64,000 bases of DNA from a bacterium (GTDB lineage: Bacteria > Electryoneota > Electryoneia > Electryoneales > Electryoneaceae). The notes under the pieces are model-generated. The model had not been told where the DNA came from. It made no database searches and saw only the letters and a list, made by a program, of their open reading frames with translations. The number at the start of each line of letters is the position of its first letter. The first letter of the stretch is position 1. The DNA is taken from assembly GCA_020444425.1 (NCBI GenBank), contig JAHLLB010000013.1, positions 1 to 64,000 on the forward strand. Reading direction: 5' to 3'. Below are positions 53,485 to 60,548 of the stretch, one piece after another. Position numbers and translations under genes: made by a program.

Positions 53485-55053
53485 GTGGCAGCGAAACGTA
53501 TCCTCTGGGCAGACGACGAAATCGAACTGCTGAAGCCCCACGTGATGTTCCTCGAAGACCGCGAGTTCAACGTCAAGGCCGTCACCAGCGGCCAGGACGC
53601 CATCCGTGAGGTCATGCACGAACGTTACGACGCGCTCCTGCTCGACGAACAGATGGCCGGCCTCGACGGCATCGCGACCCTGCAACGTGTCAAGCAAATC
53701 CGGCCCGGCCTCCCGGTGATCATGATCACCAAGTCCGAGGAAGAATCGTTGATGGAAGAGGCGATCGGCCGCCGCATCGACGACTACCTCACCAAACCGG
53801 TCAACCCGAGCCAGATCCTTTCGGCGCTGAAACGCCTGCTGGACGCTCGCGAGATCAACCAGCAACGGCTGGCACAGGACTACGTCGCTGAGTTCAACCG
53901 CACCGGCGAAGAGCTGGACGGCGAGATGGACTGGGATGAATGGCTCGATCTCGGTGTGCGCATGAACCGTTGGTCGCTGGAAATCGCGCAGCAACGGGAC
54001 GCCAGCCTGCTCGGCCTGTTCGACCAGCAACTGGAGAGCGCCAACCACACCTTCGGCCGCTACATCGAACGCATGTATCCGCGCTGGATGAAGATGGAAC
54101 GAGACGACCGTCCGCCGCTGAGCCATGATATCGTGCGCGAATGGATCGCGCCGTTGATCCGGAACGACGAACCGGTCCTTTTCCTCGTGCTCGACTGCCT
54201 GCGCTACGACCATTGGATGGCGGTCGAACCGATGATGCGCGAACACTTCGACATCGAAACCGAACCGTACTTCTCGCTGCTGCCCACCGCGACACCGTTC
54301 GCGCGCAACAGCATCTTCTCCGGCCTGCTGCCGAACGATTACCCGCGGGTACACGGCGACCTGTACAACAAACTCGAGTGGGACGGCGATACCAACGTCA
54401 ACCGTTTCGAACGCCAGCTGCTCGACCGCCAGCTTCAGAAGATGCACATCTTCCCGAACCCGGAACCGAAGTACGCCAAGATCCTCGACCAGGACGAAGC
54501 GCAACGCATTCTACGTAAGGCGAGCGACTACTTCGACCTGCCGCTGGTGAGCATGGTCTTCAACTTCGTCGACATCGTCGCCCACCACCGCAGCACCGAG
54601 GAAGTGATCCAGACCCTGATCCCGGACGAAGCGGCGTATCGATCCGTCGTCAAATCGTGGTTCGAACACAGCCCGCTGCTGGAACTGATGCGGACGTTCG
54701 GCCAGCGTGGCGTGACCATCGTGCTGACCAGCGACCACGGCTCGAAACGCGCCCGCAACGCCGTCAAGGTGATGGGCGACCGGGAAGCGTCCCCGAGCCT
54801 GCGCTACAAGATCGGCCGTAACCTGAAGGTGGATCCCAAGGCTGCCGTGCGCGTCCGTCAGCCGGACACCTGGGCCATCGGCCCGACCGGCCTCAACGAC
54901 GACCTGATCCTCGCCAAAGGTGACAATTACTTCGTCTACCCGACCGAGTTCAACAAGTACGCCGAAAAGTTCCGAGACAACTTTGTCCACGGCGGGATTT
55001 CGCTGGAGGAGATGGTGCTGCCGCTGGCGGTGCTACGGAGCCGGGAACGGTAG
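53485..55053 (+). CDS. porX: PorX: response regulator with PglZ-type phosphatase domain
   Basis: 522 residues from a GTG at 53485 with AGGGAG eight bases upstream. Residues 1-120 are a receiver domain: acidic pocket WADDE (Asp10, Asp11), phospho-acceptor Asp54 in LLLDEQM, and Lys104 in LTKPVN. Residues about 230-515 are an alkaline-phosphatase-superfamily (PglZ) domain: VLDCLRYD (Asp237), PTATPFARNSIFSG with a candidate nucleophile Thr, and TSDHGS. Length and order match PorX, which in Porphyromonas and Flavobacterium controls T9SS genes with the kinase PorY. It fits with six T9SS cargo genes in this window. No T9SS structural gene (sprA, porV, porK-N) is present here. The stop is followed by two kinds of degenerate repeat. 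Confidence 0.92.
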   Translation: MAAKRILWADDEIELLKPHVMFLEDREFNVKAVTSGQDAIREVMHERYDALLLDEQMAGLDGIATLQRVKQIRPGLPVIMITKSEEESLMEEAIGRRIDDYLTKPVNPSQILSALKRLLDAREINQQRLAQDYVAEFNRTGEELDGEMDWDEWLDLGVRMNRWSLEIAQQRDASLLGLFDQQLESANHTFGRYIERMYPRWMKMERDDRPPLSHDIVREWIAPLIRNDEPVLFLVLDCLRYDHWMAVEPMMREHFDIETEPYFSLLPTATPFARNSIFSGLLPNDYPRVHGDLYNKLEWDGDTNVNRFERQLLDRQLQKMHIFPNPEPKYAKILDQDEAQRILRKASDYFDLPLVSMVFNFVDIVAHHRSTEEVIQTLIPDEAAYRSVVKSWFEHSPLLELMRTFGQRGVTIVLTSDHGSKRARNAVKVMGDREASPSLRYKIGRNLKVDPKAAVRVRQPDTWAIGPTGLNDDLILAKGDNYFVYPTEFNKYAEKFRDNFVHGGISLEEMVLPLAVLRSRER

Positions 55054-55162
55054 GTCGGTAGGCGGTGTTCGGTAATCGGTTGCCGGTTGGTTGGTCGCTG
55101 GGATCAGTTACCAGTTTCGAGATATGAGATGTGAGATGTGAGATGTGAGATGTGAGATGTGA
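55054..55162. repeat. Degenerate CGGT tract and GAGATGT tandem repeat after porX
   Basis: Positions 55054-55100 repeat words such as GGTCGGTAGGCGGT and GGTAATCGGTTGCCGGTTGG, the same theme as after lolC (31050-31090). Positions 55124-55162 are about five copies of the 7-mer GAGATGT, the same unit found after the DsrK-like gene (20139-20168). Confidence 0.75.
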
Positions 55163-55174
55163 GCAAACTACATT

Positions 55175-55346
55175 CATACCACGGACTTACGTCCGTGGTA
55201 TGAAGATCTGAGATAGAGATTGGACAGATGTGAAACAAACTTGAAAACGACAAAAACCGGGGACACTTTCTCCTGAAAGTGTCCCCGGTTCTGTGACGTA
55301 TCACAGCTGATAACTACGAGATCCTTCACTGCGTTCAGGATGACAC
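55175..55346. repeat. Three palindromic repeats between porX and the porin gene
   Basis: Positions 55175-55202: a near-perfect palindrome with 12-bp arms (CATACCACGGAC), family B type. Positions 55255-55290: a perfect 16-bp stem (AACCGGGGACACTTTC) with 4-nt loop, sibling of the hairpin at 20-57; followed by CTGTG, no T-run. Positions 55318-55346: a reversed family E element. The two genes are convergent, so one of these may act as a shared terminator. Confidence 0.8.
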
Positions 55347-55471
55347 ACTCGGGCTGAAACCTTCCCGCTAGTTGCGAACAGAGAAGCCGCGTTTGCAAAC
55401 AAACACGGGCACTTCAAGTTTACAGCCGCTCGCAACCCGCAGCCCACAGCCTATCGCCTATAGCCCATCGC

Positions 55472-56707
55472 CTAAAACGCAAAAAGGAACTGCAGCGCGA
55501 GCAGGTCGACGTCCTCCATCTGGTCGGAGTCGAACATCGTGTGCTGGTAATCGAGACGGATAAAGCCTTCACGGATGATGCGATAGCCCACCGCCGCCTC
55601 GAAGCGGCTGAAGTCCGGTGCCCACGGCAGTTCCTCGCCCGTACCGTCGTTCAGCGGTGCGATCTCGCTATACCACGTGCGGTCGAAGCGTGACGCGAAT
55701 TCCCAGCCCGGGACAAACTTCCAGATCCCTTCGAGGTACGCCGAGTTCGCGGTCAGCTCTTCTTCGTAGATGTACGGCGTTTCCCACGTCATCGTCATGA
55801 ATTCGCCGAAGAACTGGAACAGGCCGAACGAGTATTCCGCGTACCCGCCAATCGCCGTCTGCATGAACTCTTCCGGATCGACTGCGTCGCCGTACGTGGC
55901 GGACGTTGAACGAGTCGGCGTCAGGCCCGCGACAGAGGACGCTGCGTAGTTGCCGGTCGGATCGTACTCATGGATTTCGGCGCTGCCGGTAATCCACGGG
56001 CCGTATGCAACGCTCCCGCCAAAGCGCAGGCCGGTGATCGGGTGCAAACCGAGGTTGAGAATGCCCTGGTAACCGTCGTTGGTCATCGCGTACGGGCTCG
56101 ACAGCACGGCCAGGGTCCACGCCAACTGTGCCTCGACAATCCCACGCTGGAACATCAGGTTCATGCCATAATCCCAGCAGGAGTCATACCCGCCGGCGTA
56201 CACCCCGCCAAGTCCGGCGGGTCCATACGGGAACAGGTCCTCGTTGTGCGTCGAACCGTTGGTCTTCAGCGGCGTTTCGGTCAGCCACATCGCCGGGACA
56301 CCGATCAGCGCGTTCTGGTTGAAGTACGTCGAGCGGTGACCGTAATTGCCGAACGGCGACGGGATCATCCCCACCTTCAGCGCCAGCGATTCGGTCCACA
56401 GATCGTAAAACGTGAGGTACGCACCCTGGATACGGGCCGGTGCGCCGACATCCCAGAGGAATTCGAGGTACAGGTCGATGGTCTCGGTCCATGCCTTCTG
56501 GAAAAACAGGCGCGCGCGGACGTTGTTGTACGGGTCGTCGCCACGGCTGTTCGTATTCAGCTGCGTGTCCTTGTCCAGTTCGCGAAAGACGATCGAAATG
56601 TCACCGCTCATCTCGAAGCCGGTGCTGCCGAGGGTGTACGTTTTTGCGAACAGGCTGCCAGCCATGGCCAGCACAATCATCGGAATCCAGATCCAACGGG
56701 CGGTCAT
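55472..56707 (-). CDS. Outer-membrane porin-like protein
   Basis: 411 residues; ATG two bases after the kinase gene's stop, with GGAGG inside that gene's last codons, so translation is coupled. Signal peptide WIWIPMIVLAMAGSLFA. Typical trimeric-porin-like strands: LFFQKAWTETIDLYLEFLW, GAYLTFYDLWTESLALKVGM, IPSPFGNYG (as in phosphate-selective porin O/P-like proteins), FRLDYQHTMF-like strand near the end, and a final LLALQFLFAF ending in Phe, the outer-membrane assembly signal. It would form a channel for small solutes. Last gene of the six-gene operon. Confidence 0.8.
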   Translation of the reverse strand: MTARWIWIPMIVLAMAGSLFAKTYTLGSTGFEMSGDISIVFRELDKDTQLNTNSRGDDPYNNVRARLFFQKAWTETIDLYLEFLWDVGAPARIQGAYLTFYDLWTESLALKVGMIPSPFGNYGHRSTYFNQNALIGVPAMWLTETPLKTNGSTHNEDLFPYGPAGLGGVYAGGYDSCWDYGMNLMFQRGIVEAQLAWTLAVLSSPYAMTNDGYQGILNLGLHPITGLRFGGSVAYGPWITGSAEIHEYDPTGNYAASSVAGLTPTRSTSATYGDAVDPEEFMQTAIGGYAEYSFGLFQFFGEFMTMTWETPYIYEEELTANSAYLEGIWKFVPGWEFASRFDRTWYSEIAPLNDGTGEELPWAPDFSRFEAAVGYRIIREGFIRLDYQHTMFDSDQMEDVDLLALQFLFAF

Positions 56708-56708
56708 A

Positions 56709-58502
56709 TCAGGCCTCCGTGGTGGTGGGGGTTACCGGGATGCGTATGGTAAAGGTGGTGCCGGAACCGACTTCACTGGCGACGGAAATCGTGCCGCCAT
56801 GCTCCTCGACGACCTTTTTCGTCACCGCCAGCCCGAGGCCGGTGCCGCCGGCCTTGCCGTGCGTGACGAACGCGTCGAACAGGTTTTCGCGGATCTCGTC
56901 CGGGATACCCGGCCCGGTGTCCTGCACTTCGATGGCGATGGTGTCGCTGTCACGGGCAACACTGAGCTTGATTAACCCATCGTTCTTGATCGCCTGCATC
57001 GCGTTGCGGATGAGGTTGTCCAGGACACGTTCAAACCGGCCGCTGTCGATTTGAACGGTTCCGTCCCACTCCTGCTTCAACACCAACTTAATCTGCTGTT
57101 CGCTGGCGGAGAGGTCAAAGTTCTGCCGTACCCGCTCGAGGAAGGTGGAGAGCTGAATTTCCTGCGTGTTCAGCACATATTCGCCACGCGAGTAGTCGAG
57201 CAGCTCGTTGATCATGCCCTGCATGCGGTCGATCTGCTTGATGATGTGTTGCGCGAATTCCTGCTGCATGTCACGGTCGGCGCTGGGCAACGTGATCAGC
57301 TGGATGTAGCCGTAAATCGAGGTGATCGGTTGACGGAAATCATGGGTGATGGTTGAGGCCATCCGTCCGATGGTTGTCAACCGTTCGTTGCGTAGCGCTT
57401 CGGCGCGGGCGTCCCGCAGCGACACGCGCATTTCTTCCAGCGCCCGGGCGAGAACACCGATTTCGTCGTTGCTCGACACCGGCACCGGCGTTTCGAGGTC
57501 GCCACGTCCCAATCGTTGCGACGCCGACACCAGCCGGTTGATCGGGCGCGCCAACCCGCGCGAGAGCAGGTAGGCCACCAACAGCGAGAGGAACATCGCC
57601 CCGACACCCACCGCGACCAGGCCGTTGCGAATGCGCTGCTGCAGTTCGCGGACATTGGTCAACGGCTGGAACACCATCGCGAACGCCAACCGATCATGCT
57701 TGACGTCATTGAGACGGAACAACGCCCCGGCGTAATGAATCCCGGCGTTGCGGAACTCGAAAGTCGGCGCGTTCGGCATGCGCGAATCCGGGCCGGTCAT
57801 CTGCCACGGCACACTCGGGACGGATCGCTCCTGCTCCGCCAGATCGTCCCGTTGCTCGAGGTAAATCGTGCGCAGGGGGAAACCGGAGATATCGCCGAGC
57901 GACGCAATGCCGACCGTGTCCGTTGTGGCAAAAGCGACGTCAAGGTGAGTCAATTCGGCAAACTCGGCGTTGATGCCGGTGTCGAAACGGACCCCGATCA
58001 CGATGCTGCCGAGCCACTGGTCGCCGGAACGGACCTGCGTCGCGGCAACCTGGTACAGCATCCCGTCCTTGAGCCAGATGTCGCCGCTGTCGTAGCCATT
58101 ACTCACGTCCTGGATCAACGGCAGGTGGCCGATGCTGTCGCCCCAGTGATGTGGCTCGTCAACGCGATGGACAACCGTGCCGCGTGTGTCCAGCACCCAG
58201 AACAGGTCGTAGCCATAGAGGACATTCGTCTCCTCCGCCGCCTGCATGATGGTCGGACGGTCCATCGTCGACATGGTTCCACGCAACGTCGGCGACGTCG
58301 AAATGTTCACCGCCTGCGTGATCAGGATGTCCATCTGGGAGGCGAGGAAGGCGTCGAAGCGTTCCGGGGAATGCGCCAGTTCGTCGAGCACATCCCGCTG
58401 TACGAGATCGCCGAACTGAACGTTGACCATCAACACCGATCCGCCAACCAGCACGGCGGCGAGCACGACAAAGGAGAAAAAGAGACGGCTGCGGAAGGAC
58501 AC
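56709..58502 (-). CDS. Membrane sensor histidine kinase
   Basis: 597 residues. N-terminal helix (LFFSFVVLAAVLVGGSVLM), periplasmic sensor about 30-290 of the double-CACHE type (YGYDLFWVLDTRGTVVHRV; LYQVAATQVRSGDQWLGSIVIG), second helix about 293-314, HAMP (RGLARPINRLVSASQRLGRG), HisKA with phospho-acceptor His387 (TITHDFRQPI), and HATPase with N box DNLIRNAMQAI, G1 VQDTGPGIPD and G2 GKAGGTGLGLAVTKKVVEEHGG. Complete and probably active. No response regulator is in the operon; PorX, 1.7 kb away and convergent, is the only receiver-domain protein in the window. It is 13 nt downstream of the cupredoxin gene. Confidence 0.9.
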   Translation of the reverse strand: MSFRSRLFFSFVVLAAVLVGGSVLMVNVQFGDLVQRDVLDELAHSPERFDAFLASQMDILITQAVNISTSPTLRGTMSTMDRPTIMQAAEETNVLYGYDLFWVLDTRGTVVHRVDEPHHWGDSIGHLPLIQDVSNGYDSGDIWLKDGMLYQVAATQVRSGDQWLGSIVIGVRFDTGINAEFAELTHLDVAFATTDTVGIASLGDISGFPLRTIYLEQRDDLAEQERSVPSVPWQMTGPDSRMPNAPTFEFRNAGIHYAGALFRLNDVKHDRLAFAMVFQPLTNVRELQQRIRNGLVAVGVGAMFLSLLVAYLLSRGLARPINRLVSASQRLGRGDLETPVPVSSNDEIGVLARALEEMRVSLRDARAEALRNERLTTIGRMASTITHDFRQPITSIYGYIQLITLPSADRDMQQEFAQHIIKQIDRMQGMINELLDYSRGEYVLNTQEIQLSTFLERVRQNFDLSASEQQIKLVLKQEWDGTVQIDSGRFERVLDNLIRNAMQAIKNDGLIKLSVARDSDTIAIEVQDTGPGIPDEIRENLFDAFVTHGKAGGTGLGLAVTKKVVEEHGGTISVASEVGSGTTFTIRIPVTPTTTEA

Positions 58503-58515
58503 GGGTCAGCCTCTC

Positions 58516-59211
58516 TCAGTTTCGGGCGAAGACAAAATCGACCGTGGACACGCCGGAGTCGGGTACATTCACCCGTTTCGTCTGTTCCCCCAGCGACTCG
58601 TGCCACACATGCAGCTCGTATTCCCCCGCCGGGACATTGTCGAGGCTGAAGCTGCCATCGTCACCGAGCACGGTGTAATACTCGTTGGGGACGACGAAGA
58701 TGATCGCATTCATGTGCGGGTGAATGTCGCAGAAGATGCGGACCTCGCCGGGCTTGTCGAAGATGACCTCTTTTTCCTTGCCCTGGCCGTAGCGGCCGAG
58801 GTCAAACCGTTTCGCCGACGAGACGCTGAACAGGTTGTGGTAGACGTCGTCGCTGTTCGGAAAGCGGACCGTCGTCCCCACCGGCACCAGCAGGAAACCC
58901 GGCTGAATCTCCAGGTCCTTCTGGTTGACAATCGGCTTTTCGGGCAACGGCTGCGCGGGGTTCAGCGACGAATCATCCGCGAGAAACACAATCACCTTCT
59001 GCATTTCCTCGCTGGGCATTTGCGTTTGCGATGACTCCTCCACCGGACGGCGGCGGGCAAAAGGGCTGCGGGGAGCGTGGCTGGCGTGCGATTCGACCAG
59101 GATACGCACCTCGCCCGTGATCGTGCCGGCCTCTGCACGCGGCACAATCCACAATACCACCAGTAGGAAAAGGAATACGGTCCAACGCTTGCTGAACACC
59201 GTGCGGGCCAC
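58516..59211 (-). CDS. Secreted cupredoxin-like copper protein
   Basis: 231 residues from a GTG at 59211, which has GGGGGAC five bases upstream and opens a signal peptide (RWTVFLFLLVVLWIVPRAEA). A longer reading starting at 59331 and overlapping the previous gene is possible but would bury the signal peptide. The mature protein has type I copper ligands in the right order: His125 (VYHNLFS), Cys161, His164 and Met167 (FCDIHPHM). A C-terminal part follows (DGSFSLDNVPAGEYELHVWHE), like carboxypeptidase-regulatory or methylamine-utilisation-type cupredoxins. Likely a periplasmic electron carrier or copper sensor/binder. In an operon with a kinase and a porin. Confidence 0.82.
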   Translation of the reverse strand: MARTVFSKRWTVFLFLLVVLWIVPRAEAGTITGEVRILVESHASHAPRSPFARRRPVEESSQTQMPSEEMQKVIVFLADDSSLNPAQPLPEKPIVNQKDLEIQPGFLLVPVGTTVRFPNSDDVYHNLFSVSSAKRFDLGRYGQGKEKEVIFDKPGEVRIFCDIHPHMNAIIFVVPNEYYTVLGDDGSFSLDNVPAGEYELHVWHESLGEQTKRVNVPDSGVSTVDFVFARN

Positions 59212-59317
59212 CAGTTGTCCCCCGTAGTCGCTGAATCGCTCAAATATACTGTCCGTCCACGCCTGTACCCGCCCTGATCCAGCGACACCGGCCTGAGGCG
59301 AGATCTGCAGAGGATGC

Positions 59318-60538
59318 TCACTCACCCCCATCCGAACCACTGCTGACCGGCAGATCGAGCGGCTGCGCTTTTGCCTGTTCGGTGTCATACCCGACCAGCT
59401 CAACGAACCCGAACGTGCGCTCGTCAAACCCCTCCCGTTCGACACGTACCGCACCTTCGTAGTACGTAACCCGGGTCGAGCGATCGGTCCGTAGTTCCTG
59501 ATCGGCGGTGACCGGTGTGACCGTAAGCGTCAACCCACTCTTGCCGCTGGTTGGATGCACGAAGGATGGGATCGTTATCGTCCAGCCATGTGGATACACC
59601 ACACCGGTGTGTGGACTGGTCCACTCGCTTGATGGCTCGACCTTCACCTCGTCGAATGGAATACGTACCGTGGTGCCGTCGGCGGCAGTGAAGGTGCCCT
59701 CCGACTCATCGATAAAACCGCCCGCGCCGCGACGGATGCGGTACAGCATCAACGCTTCCCCGCCGGGCAGTTTCAGCCCCCACCAGTCCCAGCCGGTCAA
59801 CCCTTCGCCGAGCTGCTGGTTGCCGAACTCGTGATCCATCCACAAGGTGCCGGTGACGGCGACCGGCGCGGCGTCCGAGCCCTCAGCATGCCCACGACCT
59901 TCATGTCGTGGATCATGGCTACTTCGAGGGTAAAACCAGCCCTCGGTTTCCATGCGCGGCAGGCTGTAGTAATACGACGCCTCGCTGCCGCCCGGGCCCT
60001 TGCGGGAAAAGCCGTCGTCGCCATTGAGTACTGGACCGAGCGTCGGTTTGGCCAGCAGCCGAATCCCGCCGACACCTTCAGCTTCCGCCTCGAGCACGTG
60101 GCTGCCGTCCGGCAACACGCTCGCGCGCCACGTATCCAGCCAGACATGCTGCACCGTTTCGTCGCTGCCGGCTTCGCCCAGTGTGCCGCGCGCGATGTGT
60201 TCGGCGAACGCGAACGGCATCTCCGGTCCGCTGATCGCCAGGTGCGCGAAGTACAATTGGCCCGCACCGGCGGCGGGGATGGCGTTGCGGAAAAAGGTCA
60301 GCTGCAGGTGAATCCAGTTGGCGTCAACCGTGGGGTCCGCTCCGTCCGGCAACAGGTGGCCGGTGTAATACCACCACTCGAGGGCGTACTCGGAATGGTT
60401 GGCGTGATCACGCGGGAACGACCACTCATACCCCGGTTCCGGAACGAGGAAGTCTGGCGCCTGACCAGGTGGTTGGGCGGAGGCGGTGCCCAGCAACAAC
60501 AGGTACACCACGATGACCGAAAGATCTTTCTTTATCAT
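59318..60538 (-). CDS. CrtC/AttH-type lipocalin-like hydrolase
   Basis: 406 residues from the ATG at 60538 with GGAG seven bases upstream. Signal peptide ending LLLLGTASA. Two lipocalin-like halves with the family's marks: FPRDHANHSEYALEWWYYTG near residue 40, ASYYYSLPRMETEG, and WMDHEFGNQQL-(x)-GWDWWGLKL. CrtC is a carotenoid 1,2-hydratase; AttH-like members are encoded beside an ABC exporter, as here. The short segment HDPRHEGRGHAEG between the two halves is encoded by an inserted palindromic repeat (59887-59914). Substrate is probably a lipid or isoprenoid; unknown. Confidence 0.87.
   Translation of the reverse strand: MIKKDLSVIVVYLLLLGTASAQPPGQAPDFLVPEPGYEWSFPRDHANHSEYALEWWYYTGHLLPDGADPTVDANWIHLQLTFFRNAIPAAGAGQLYFAHLAISGPEMPFAFAEHIARGTLGEAGSDETVQHVWLDTWRASVLPDGSHVLEAEAEGVGGIRLLAKPTLGPVLNGDDGFSRKGPGGSEASYYYSLPRMETEGWFYPRSSHDPRHEGRGHAEGSDAAPVAVTGTLWMDHEFGNQQLGEGLTGWDWWGLKLPGGEALMLYRIRRGAGGFIDESEGTFTAADGTTVRIPFDEVKVEPSSEWTSPHTGVVYPHGWTITIPSFVHPTSGKSGLTLTVTPVTADQELRTDRSTRVTYYEGAVRVEREGFDERTFGFVELVGYDTEQAKAQPLDLPVSSGSDGGE
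59887..59914. repeat. Family A palindrome inserted in frame in the lipocalin gene
   Basis: Reverse-oriented copy of the GATCCACGACATGAA...GTCGTGGGCATG element found between genes at 29663-29792, 47712, 47871 and 49737. In the gene it is read as HDPRHEGRGHA at an inter-domain loop, keeping the frame. Confidence 0.88.
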
Positions 60539-60548
60539 CAAAACACTC

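Noticed and set aside
53485..55053. PglZ protein of a BREX or Pgl phage-defence system
   Set aside because: The PglZ-type domain is fused to a receiver domain at the length of PorX, and none of the BREX/Pgl genes is nearby.
59331..59454. Upstream extension of the cupredoxin protein
   Set aside because: Starts at 59331 or 59454 would put 40-81 polar residues before a clear signal peptide; the GTG at 59211 has a strong ribosome binding site.
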